Shown in pieces: positions 45,708 to 55,574 of a DNA stretch of 64,000 nt. The stretch's first letter is position 1. Every line of letters starts with the position of its first letter. A program made the position numbers and the translations under genes. The notes under the pieces were generated by a model that was given only the letters and a program-made list of their open reading frames with translations, had not been told where the DNA came from and searched no databases. Source of the stretch: Volvariella volvacea V23 (Eukaryota > Basidiomycota > Agaricomycetes > Agaricales > Pluteaceae); contig KB722746.1 in NCBI GenBank assembly GCA_000349905.1, positions 51,983 through 115,982 on the forward strand, in the 5' to 3' direction.

Positions 45708-48700
45708 ATGACTGAATCGGTCCCAGCATCATCCCAGTACATAGCCCCTGTAATCACCACTACGTCAGACAAAGCAATACGAATTCCCATCTTACTAAAA
45801 GACAAACACGGGCGAGAGATCGAGGCACAAGCTCTAATCGATTCAGGAGCGACAGGAAACTTTATAAATTCAAGATTTTGTAATCTACGGAATATCCAAA
45901 CAAACAGAAATAGCAGCGAAATCAAAGTATATAACGCTGACGGGTCAGCCAACAAAACCGGAAGCATAGTAAAAGGGATAAACACACAAATATGTTCACC
46001 CAATGGAACCAACATAGGAACCACCAGACTATGGGAAACAGCCTTAGGGAAAGAAGAGGTTATCTTAGGATATCCATGGCTACGTCAAACCAAACCACAA
46101 ATAGATTGGGAAGAAGGAACTATCAACTTCGAAACAAACAGGTTCGTACAAGAAATGACGACTACTGCAGCTATAAAGAAAATAGAAACGAACACGCTGC
46201 CCGCATATTGTCAACCATTCTCAGAATGATTTGAAAAAAAAGCATCCGAAAGGCTACCTGAATGACGAAGGTGGGATCATCCCATAGATCTCAAACCCGA
46301 CTTCATACCAAAGGATTGTAAAATATATCCGTTACCTCCACTACACCAAAATGAACTAGATGCCTTCCTCACAGAAAATTTACAAAAAGGATATATATGA
46401 CCAAGTCAATCCCCAATGGCCTCCCCATTTTTCTTCATCGGAAAGAAAGACGGGGGACTGAGACCTTGCCAAGACTATAGAAAGCTCAACGAAGGGACAA
46501 TCAAGAATCGCTACCCACTACCACTTATATCCGAATTAGTCGATAAATTGAAAGGAGCCAAATATTTCACAAAACTCGACCTACGATGGGGTTATAATAA
46601 CGTTTGAATTAAAGAAGGAGACAAATGGAAGGCTGCATTCAAAACCAACAAAGGATTATTCAAACCAACTGTCCTCTTCTTCGGCCTGTGCAACGCCCCA
46701 GCTACATTCCAACAAATGATGAACAACATCCTGAAGGATATGATTGACAAAGGAATACTCGTAGTATACATGGACGACATACTACTATTCGCAAAAGATA
46801 AAACGACCCTCCGAGAAAACACCATACGCCTTCTCAAAAGGCTTATCAAACATGATCTATTCCTTAAACCCAAAAAATGTAGCTTCGAACAAGAGGAGAT
46901 CAAGTTCTTGGGAATGATCATCAAGGAAGGACAAGTAGAAATGGACCCACGTAAACTTGAGGGAATCCAACAATGGCCAAAACCAAAAAACGTGAAAGAA
47001 GTACGCGCGTTTCTAGGGTTCTGCAACTTCTATCGAAGATTCATAACACACTATGCTGAAGTAGCCAAACCACTCCATGACCTCACGAAGAAAGACATAT
47101 CCTTCCAATGGGGGATCGAACAACAGAAAGCCTTCGAGACCCTTAAAAACCTATTCCTAAGTAAACCCATTTTACTAGCCCCTGACACCAGCAAACCATT
47201 CCTAGTCGAGACGGACGCATCTAAAGTAGCAACTGGAGGGGTACTCAAACAACAAGACTCCAACGGAGATTGGCATCCAATCGCATACCTCTCACAATCA
47301 TTAGATCCGGCACAAAGCAACTACCAAATCTATGACCGAGAACTCCTAGCCATTATATGCGCCCTACAGGCATGGAGACAATATCTGTTAGGAAATCAAC
47401 ACACCACAACAGTATATTGTGACTATCGGAATCTTACATATTATAGAGAACTGCAAAGATTAATGCCCCGACAGGCCCGCTGGCAGTTAGAACTCTCACA
47501 ATTCGATGTGCGGCTGATACATAAACCAGGCAAAACGCTAATAATAGCAGACGCACTATCTAGACGGTCCGACCTAAACACACCCAAATCCACTGAAAAA
47601 ACAACAGTATTGCCACCATCCGTCTTCATCAGTAAAATAGACACCAGTACAGCAGCAGAGATAAAAAAAGCCCCAATTCAAGATGACAAAATACGCCAAA
47701 TCATCAAAGGGCTAATAGGAAAATTGCCGCTACCCCAACATGTCAGGAGGGAAGATTGGACAACAAACGAAGGGCTATTGTATTACCAGGGACGCTGTTA
47801 CGTACCTGATCATCAAACCCTAAGACAAACTATTATCAAAGCCACACATGATACTTCCACCATAGCACATCCAGGACTATTACAGACCCTCGTCATTCTT
47901 CGAAGGTACTATTGGTGGCCAGGAATGTACACGATGGTAAAAAAGTACATTGAGGGATGTGCCCCATGCCAACAAATGAAAATCAATATGCATCCAACAA
48001 AACCCCCCCTAATACCAGTCCAACCACTAGCGGACGATCAACCATTCGCAACCATCACAATGGACTTTATCACCGACTTACCTGAATCACAAGGGTTCAA
48101 CGCCTTCCTCGTCATCATAGATCACGGAGGAACTAAAGGGATGATCATTAACCCTTGCAGAAAGGACATCACCGCAGAAGAAACGGCGGAGTTAATACAC
48201 AATTCCATATACCAAAGATTCGGGCTACCATGAAAAATTATATCCGACAGGGAAACACAATTTGCGGCACAAATATTCCAAGAATGGCAGAAACTAATGG
48301 ACACGAAGACGGCCCTTAGCACCGTGTATCATCCACAAATGGATGGAGAAACTGAACAAATGAACCAGGAAATCGAAACCTATCTAAGGATATATTGCGG
48401 CAATTTCCCCAAGGAATGGGCAACCCCACATCACATCACAAACCTAGAGTTTTCCCACAATTTCCGAACCCCGAATGCCAGGAACAAATCATCCTTCTAC
48501 CTCATGATGGGGTATCACCCAAAAGCTATACCTGAACACCCTGAACCCTCATACATTCCTGACGTCAACAAGCGATTACGCATCCTCACCAAAGCAAGAA
48601 AGGAAGCCCTCGCAGCCTATGAACTGGCAAGAATCAAAATGACAAAATGGAACCCCACAACTTATACACCCTTCAAAATAGGGAAACAAGTATGGCTAGA

Positions 48701-48957
48701 AGCAAAGAACCTTAAAACCCATAGGATTGCTAAGAAACTAGCACCAAAACGAGAAGGACCATTTAAGATCACGAAAGTACTAGGACTGGTGACCTTCCAA
48801 TTGGAACTACCCGAACAATGGAAGATCCATAACGTATTCCATGCCTCCTTACTAACCCTGTATAAGGAAAACAACATACATGGACCAAACTTCTTAATGC
48901 CACCATCCGATATCATCAACAACGAAGAAGAGTGGAAAGTGGAAAACATCATCAAAT
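45708..48957 (+). pseudogene. pol: Retrotransposon pol, interrupted by five TGA codons
   Basis: Polyprotein with aspartic protease (ALIDSGATGNFINSRF), reverse transcriptase ([33 protein letters not shown], active site VYMDDILLF), RNase H (LVETDASKVATGGVL, YDRELLAIICAL), the integrase zinc region (HPGLLQTLVILRRYYWWPGM, CAPCQQMK) and core (TMDFITDLPESQGFNAFLVI). Integrase C-terminal sequence (VWLEAKNLKTHRIAKKLAPK) runs into the beginning of a chromodomain (EEEWKVENIIK) and stops at the assembly gap. In-frame stops are TGA at 46227, 46263, 46398, 46605 and 48231. Several replace positions that are Arg in related elements (after KGYI, after YNNV, after GLP), consistent with CGA to TGA change. Apart from these, the frame is intact. 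Confidence 0.9.
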
Positions 48958-49057
48958 NNNNNNNNNNNNNNNNNNNNNNNNNNNNNNNNNNNNNNNNNNN
49001 NNNNNNNNNNNNNNNNNNNNNNNNNNNNNNNNNNNNNNNNNNNNNNNNNNNNNNNNN
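48958..49057. other. Assembly gap (100 N)
   Basis: One hundred N bases, a standard placeholder length. The gap falls in the chromodomain of pol and is bordered on its right by a direct repeat, which probably prevented assembly. Confidence 0.99.
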
Positions 49058-49165
49058 GGTGCAGTACTTGAACCAGGCAGCCGAAGACAACCTTGCACTA
49101 GGGCGGTAGAATCTATGCACCAAGCGGTGCAGTACTTGAACCAGGCAGCCGAAGACAACCTTGCA
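49058..49165 (+). repeat. 68-bp-period direct repeat beside the gap
   Basis: A 40-bp unit starting GGTGCAGTACTTGAACC occurs at 49058-49097 and again, identical, at 49126-49165. Both copies encode QYLNQAAEDNLA. More copies may lie in the gap, or the second may be an overlap artefact of gap joining. Confidence 0.85.
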
Positions 49166-50047
49166 ACAATGACCCTTCTCACGTATCCACTGGCAAGGAG
49201 CGGCATCTATATCAACAATGACTGTCTAGTATGTCCCCTTCACGACCAACCACACTTACCAGCGACAGGCCCCAGACCCGACCCTCCACGGTCACCACCA
49301 CCACCATCTTCACTACCACAGGCGGTAGCTACAGCAATGTCGTCAATAGACGACAACAATGCAGCAACGGATTCAGGGAATCCACCTCAGGACCCCCCAT
49401 TCACAGCAACGGCCCCAGCCGTAATTCTAGTCACCCAGACGGTAACTACGACCCCCGACTCACCCCTATACCAACCACAAGGAACACCACCCACGTCACC
49501 TCCGACGACACCCAGACCCGAATTCACCAACACCATTCCCCCACATCACCGAACGTCACCCCATCTGTCTATAGACTCCCAAGGGATAGAACAGATCACC
49601 CAGACACGTTCCTCATCACCACCATCGTACTTTTGTCAACGATGGAACTGCCACTCAAGGAACAAACAGACGTACTCACAGGTTGAGACGTACGGAATGG
49701 ATGAGAGACCCAACACAGAATTTATCACAGTCGTCAACCTGTGCTTCCGGTGCAACCGAGAGTGTCTATATTTTGTCAACAGACGGCGAATCCACCCTTA
49801 TCACAAACAACGAATCATTCGTCGACAACGACCCCTCCCTCAGCAATGGCCAGCCACGATGTCACCCAGACCATCCTCATTCGCGGATTCCCAGTGGGAA
49901 ACCCCCAGCAATATACCCTGCATCGACATCAACGACGACCAAACCACATGGTGGGGCAACGGAGCAGCAGATGAATGGGATACCTGCCCTCAAGGACTAC
50001 CTCACACACCCCGACTCTTCAGCAACCGCAGGGCTAGGAGATTTTGA
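49058..50047 (+). CDS. 3' extra open frame of the retrotransposon
   Basis: An open frame runs from the gap to 50047, just before the polypurine tract, with no stop in about 330 codons. It starts QYLNQAAEDNLATMTLL, has a motif-like ARSGIYINNDCLVCPLH, then a long Pro/Thr/Ser-rich segment, then a part with paired cysteines (LCFRCNRECLYF) and a Trp-rich acidic end. I recognise no known domain. It could be a C-terminal extension of pol whose connection is hidden by the gap, or a separate accessory frame. Two other frames are also open over parts of it, reflecting the Pro-rich composition, so coding status is not certain. Confidence 0.5.
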   Translation, partial: GAVLEPGSRRQPCTRAVESMHQAVQYLNQAAEDNLATMTLLTYPLARSGIYINNDCLVCPLHDQPHLPATGPRPDPPRSPPPPSSLPQAVATAMSSIDDNNAATDSGNPPQDPPFTATAPAVILVTQTVTTTPDSPLYQPQGTPPTSPPTTPRPEFTNTIPPHHRTSPHLSIDSQGIEQITQTRSSSPPSYFCQRWNCHSRNKQTYSQVETYGMDERPNTEFITVVNLCFRCNRECLYFVNRRRIHPYHKQRIIRRQRPLPQQWPATMSPRPSSFADSQWETPSNIPCIDINDDQTTWWGNGAADEWDTCPQGLPHTPRLFSNRRARRF

Positions 50048-50074
50048 AGCTAGAGCAGCGCTCTAGCGAGTCTA

Positions 50075-50086
50075 GTGGGAGGGTAG
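50075..50086 (+). other. Polypurine tract
   Basis: GTGGGAGGGTAG immediately precedes the right LTR, the expected position of the plus-strand primer. Confidence 0.7.
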
Positions 50087-50573
50087 TGTTACGACGGTTA
50101 GAATCCGTCAAATCAGCTTGTGTATTCTCGGACTATCGTCTCGCTCTCGAACACTCTATCAGGACTCAGTTTCATTTCGAGTAGTTACAACTGCTTTCAG
50201 TAACTACAAAAGCTTTCCTCCATGTAGTAATATATGCGTGTACAGCTTACGCGTTCACAAGATTATGCGTCTATAGCTTACGCGTACATATGACTCGAAC
50301 ATCGCATTTCCTTCTTAGTCAAGAACCTAAACAGTATAAATACCTCTCCTCTTTAGCATAAAACTTCAGCTTGACCTCTTGTTCCCTTTTCTATAAAATC
50401 CTCGTACTTCGCTGTGCAAATCATATCTCGACTTACCTCATTAACGCCTTTGACGGATAATCGACTCAACGATTGTTGGCCTCAATCATTCTCGTCATCT
50501 TACTTGTTTTTAATCAACGTACTTCGGTACAACTAAACTAAGAACAACGCGTTAAGGTAACGTCGTCGTAACA
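50087..50573 (+). repeat. Right LTR
   Basis: 487-bp partner of the left LTR with the same inverted termini TGTTACGAC and GTCGTAACA. It is followed by the AAAGG target duplication at 50574-50578. Confidence 0.95.
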
Positions 50574-50578
50574 AAAGG
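50574..50578. repeat. Target-site duplication of the retrotransposon, right (AAAGG)
   Basis: AAAGG follows the right LTR and matches 43831-43835. Confidence 0.9.
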
Positions 50579-51262
50579 TCTCACCTAACATAGTTGAATC
50601 AAAAAATAAGCACTTGCTTTATGCCTGTTTAAATTTTTGAAGGCCTATCAAACCATCCTAATATCATTTATATTTTGATGTAGTACATAAGTTGGGTAAA
50701 TGCATCAGACTTAATATACTATAAGCACTAAAGTGTGTAAATACATTGTTAACAAGAAACAAACAAATACTAGTTTACTTAGATATAGAGCTATTATTTT
50801 TCCAAATTGTTAATTAGCAGACACACAGAACACATTAGGCTCATGGTCCAAGCTATGATCATTCTATAACCTTAGAATTTAGGTGTGATTGCTGGTGCAA
50901 CTCAAACTTTCAGTTTGCAATAAATATTTGGAATAATATAATAACAAAGTGAGGTTACATCTGTATTTCTCTGTATTTATCCACATAAAATACTAAAACT
51001 TCAGAGGCATGTTGTATTAAAGAACCAAATATACATAGAACTTAGTATACATGATATGCACCTTAATATATACAAAGTATGAAACATATTTTGAGTAACC
51101 AAAACTCATAAAGCAATATATAGCTTATTAGGGCATAGCTACAAGTGTTATAGCACATAGGTAATAGGTAAATCCAATATATTCAAATTTTATATCAAGT
51201 AAAAAAAGCACATAAAAGGCATGTATAATAAGAAAAATATTAGCTAAAGAGCTATAATGACT
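50579..51262. other. AT-rich intergenic sequence
   Basis: Markedly AT-rich, with many short A and T runs and no protein-like frame. It begins the low-GC block that includes the NACHT-WD40 gene and is probably that gene's 3' flank. Confidence 0.5.
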
Positions 51263-54200
51263 TTAAAAAACTTTCCAATTGTGACCAAAATTATTGGGAA
51301 TAACATTTGAGATATTAATCATTGAATCACAAGATATTGTGTACTTCAATAAAAAGGAGCACATGTTAAAATTAATAACTGGAGGTAGCCAAAATAATTT
51401 TAGCTCTTGTGTAGAGCTAATAACCCATGAGTTCTCAGAAATAACATTGATTAATGCATCTTTTGTGATTTTATATGATATATGCTCATCTAATATATCT
51501 AGTAAATTGAAGTTCCATACTCTAATGGTACCATCATATGAGCTAGATATAATATATTTTCCATCTGGTGAACAATCAACTGATGTTATAAGATCAGTAT
51601 GACCATACAATGGTTGACCAATAACTTGACCTGTTTCACTGCTCCAGATTCTGATTGTACCATCATATGAGCCAGATATGATATATTTTCCATCTGGTGA
51701 ATATCTAACTGATGCTATATCTAAAGTGTGACCCTGAGATGGCTGACCAACTGCTTGCCCTGTTTTACTATCCCAAATTCTAATAGTCTTATCCTGTGAG
51801 CCAGATACAATATATTTTCCATTTGGTGAATATTCAACTGATGCTATAGAAGAAGTATGGCCTCGCAATGGTTCACCAATAATTTCACCTGTTTTACTGT
51901 TCCAAATTATAATAGTGCAATCAGTTGAGCCAGATACAATATATTGTCCATCTGGTGAATATCCACCTGATGTTATATATTGAGTATGACCTTGGAATGG
52001 TTGACCAATATGTTGACCTGTTTCACTATTCCAAATTCTAATAGTGCAATCATATGAGCCAGATACAATATATTTTCCATTTGGTGAATATCCAACAAAT
52101 GTTATGATATTAGTATGACCTTGTAATGGTTCACCAATAGCTTGACCTGTTTCACTATTCCAAATCCTAACAGTTCTATCATATGAACCAGATACAATAT
52201 ATTTTCCATCTGGTGAATATCCAATTGATGTTATAGAGAGAGTATGACCTCTCAATGGTTGACCAACAACTTGACCTGTTTTACTATTCCAAATTATGAT
52301 AGTGGAATCTTCTGAGGCAGATGCAATATATCTTCCATCTTGTGAACACTTGACTAATACTATTCTATTAGCATATCCCAATAGTGATTTATTGACAACA
52401 TGTTCTGTTTGATTATTCCAAATTTTAATAGTTTTATCCCATGAGCCAGACATGATATATTTCCCATCTAGTGAGCATCCAACTGATACTATGAGATCAG
52501 TATGACCTTGCAGTAGCTGATCAACAGCTTGACCTGTTTCACTATTCCATATTCCAACTGTTTTATCCCATGAGCCAGAAAAAATGTATTTTCCATCTGG
52601 TGAGTAACTAATTGATGTTACTCTGTCAGTATGACCTTGCAAGGGTTGACCAACAGCTTGACCTGTTTCACCATTCCAAATTCTGATGGTTTTATCCCAT
52701 GAGCCTGATACAATATATTTCCCATTTGGTAGATATTGAACTGATGTTACAAGGTCAGTATGACCTTTCAATGGCTGACCAATAATTTGACCTGTTTGGC
52801 TACTCCAGATTCTGATAGTTTTATCATATGATCCAGATACAATGTATTTTCCATCTGGTGAGCAGCCAATTGATGTTATTCTCTTAGTGTGACCTTGTAA
52901 TGGTTGACCAACAGCTTGACCAGTTTCACTGTTCCAAATTCTGATAGTTTTATCATAAGATCCAGATACAATATATTTTCCTCCTGGTAGATATATAAGT
53001 GATGTAACTTGTGAATTATGCCCTTGTAGTGGTTGGCCAACAGCTTGACCTGTTTCACTATTCCAGATCCTGATACTGTTATCACCTAAGCCAGATACAA
53101 GATATTTTCCATCTGGTGAATAGACTAAAGAACTGCTTTTTTCTTTGATTATTATTTTTAATTGCATGGTATAAACATTCCAGATTGATATTCTATTTCC
53201 ATGCACATCATTTTCCAATACTGCAACATCTACTCCATTAGGTGACCACACAGCCTGCTTACATGAATACTGTAGCTGTATTTGTATTGCTTGTCTTGGA
53301 AATCTATAATTAATACTTTTCTTTATCCATGATCTTGCACAGTATTTTGTATAATACTTGTAAATGTTGCTTTGTTCAGGAATATAAGGCATGCAAGATA
53401 GATAAATTTGAGGTAAGCTGGTTGATATTGCTTCACTGCACATATGAATGCATTGCTGCCATTCTAAGCACATTTCTGCAAGCTTTGAGTTGATATTCTA
53501 CATGTTTATACTATAAGTATCTTGGTATTATGATAATTGTTTTCAAATTCTTACCTTGCACCAAATGTAGCAGTTTGTCATAGATCTTATACCTGTTTCT
53601 AGTTCATTTTCCATACTTATTACTTCTAACCAAAATGGTACTAATTCATGCAATAGCTTTTGTATTAAATTCTGTATGTTTTTATTGTTTAGCTTAGAGC
53701 TTAACAAATGATGTGACCAATGTAAACATGCATATCTCAACTCTCCTGATATCTTGGGTTTTAACTGCTCTTTTACTTTACTATTGTTTATAAATGAGTC
53801 TGGAAACTGATACATATCAAAATGAAGTTGTTCTATCATAATTCTTAGACAGGCAAGAGTTAAGTTCTCTTGTTGCAACTCAATATTGACTGCATAGTTG
53901 TCTGCTAACTCAGAATTTCTAATAAAGTCAGCAAAACTCTCATGACTGATAGATACACATTGATTATTAATGGTTAAAACTGGCTTTAGTGCATCACATA
54001 TTTGTTCCACTGTATTTTTTCCATATTTCAGACAATGTGCAAATTGCTTTAGTATATTCATATGCAATCTTTCTTGTGATAATAAGATCATTCCTATTAT
54101 TGCATGATATCTTGCCACTGATAATTGTTCAAGGTTTTTCTCCAATAATGTTTTGTAAAGCTGATTCAGTGAGAGACCACTTGTTTGTAAAATATTCAAG

Positions 54201-55574
54201 TTATCTTCTATATCACCTTTGCTTATAAACTGAATTGCTGTTGCTGCCCAGATAAATAATCCACTTGCTTTTATTGTTAAATCATCAATAGTGGTTTGAC
54301 CAGGCCAGTTGGACCCAAGGTATTTATATCTGCTTTTGATGTTGTTGAATTGTACAACAAAGTAATGCTTTATATCTTTATGTGCTTTATCATCACAATC
54401 TTGACCTGATTGAAGATAAATAAATTGGTGAGAACCATTAATGGCAAGTTGAATATCTCCTTCATCTCTGGATGTTATAAACAGCCTGCAATTCTTTGGG
54501 AGATTTGTCCATTGCTGAATTGCTTCAAGCACAAACTGAGTCTGAGCTGTGTTATATGCAACAATTCCCTCATCCAATGCATCAATAATAACAACAACCC
54601 ATTCACTTGTTTCAGCTAGATCAGCACATTGCTGCAAAGGTTGCATAATAAGCCTCTTAAATTGATCTGAAAAAGTAGGTAGCTGGGTGTATTTGCCAAG
54701 CTGAGATGCATATCCTGAATAATGCTTAGCCAGCTGAAATGCTAAAGTCCTCCACAATGCTGTAGGATTGCTTGTAGCAGCATCTGTTCTTCTGAATGCA
54801 AAAAATGCCAGATGGCATTGGTTACTATCTACCAGTTTTGATCTAATTGACTCTGCAATAGCAGATTTGCCAGCTCCTGGGGCTCCAAGCAGCCAAATCA
54901 CATTGGAGGTGTTGGGATTAAACATCCACTCATCCACCTGTTGCATAACAGACACTCTGGTGTCTTTCATGCAAGAAGCATGATATCTATCTGTGAAATC
55001 AACTGGCTTTAGTAAATCTTGTAGGGCCTGTTGTCGATTAGTGCTAAGAACAATTTGCTTGGTAGATTCAACATTGATGGTTATTGCTAGAGACAAACAC
55101 ATGTTGTGTAAGTGAGCATCTAATAGAAAGAAAAAACAGAAAAAATTCACCTTGATCACCATGCATGTGGATGGTGTTTATATTGCCAATGTTATTGATC
55201 ATTGTACCACTGTTGTTTACATTTGCACCAGAGAGCAGCTCTATGGATGGAGGCAACTGGGACAGGCCACCACCCTGCTGGTGTGGTGTTCGCATGCGCT
55301 TCGGGACCCACCCTTTGGCCCACTTAGCTGCCGGCATCCCCTCTTTCATGGCTTGGATTACATGAGAATCACTATGTCGTGTATAGCCACGAGGATCAGA
55401 CGCACTTGGATTTTCTTCGCCAGCTCCTTCGCCCCCGACGCCCTTGTCATGGCGTTCATGCCCGGATGGTCGAGTCTGAGTTTGGACAGGCAACTGATCA
55501 TCAGATGTATGAGCTGGGTTGCGAGCTCTACCACGACGGCGTTCTCGGGTGTTAGTAGACTGTGAATTCCCCAT
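51263..55574 (-). CDS. NACHT-WD40 NLR-type protein with 14 WD-like repeats
   Basis: Large STAND receptor-like protein of the HET-E/NWD type. Exons 55151-55574, 53555-55086 and 51263-53497 sum to 4191 nt, giving 1396 residues from the ATG at 55574; an upstream ATG at 55592 adds six residues. I prefer 55574 because MGNSQSTN fits an N-myristoylation signal followed by a basic stretch (RERRRGRAR). Before the NTPase lies LLSGANVNNSGTMINNIGNI. Walker A is GAPGAGKSAIAES (about 209-221), Walker B VVVIIDALDEG. The C-terminal half carries one degenerate and 13 clear WD repeats of about 43 residues (SPDGKYIVSGSYDKTIRIWN type), enough for two seven-bladed propellers. Exons 2 and 3 are strongly AT-rich, exon 1 is not. 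A role in non-self recognition or programmed cell death is inferred from the family. Confidence 0.92.

Larger units (their letters stand above)
43836..50573 (+). mobile_element. Ty3/gypsy LTR retrotransposon, chromovirus type, 6.7 kb
   Basis: Complete insertion bounded by two LTRs (486 and 487 bp) and a 5-bp AAAGG duplication. Order is LTR, primer-binding site, gag with one CCHC zinc knuckle, pol (protease, reverse transcriptase, RNase H, integrase), start of a chromodomain, assembly gap, extra 3' frame, polypurine tract, LTR. Domain order and chromodomain place it among chromoviruses. Gag and pol are broken by in-frame TGA codons, so this copy is not autonomous. LTRs differ by six substitutions and one single-base indel, about 1.2 percent, so insertion was recent. 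The 100 N bases at 48958-49057 make its true length uncertain. Confidence 0.95.

Noticed and set aside
45687..45710. Possible -1 frameshift slippery site at the gag-pol junction
   Set aside because: Pol is in the -1 frame, but the T run (five T then AA) does not fit a standard slippery heptamer, and the copy is mutated, so the original site cannot be judged.
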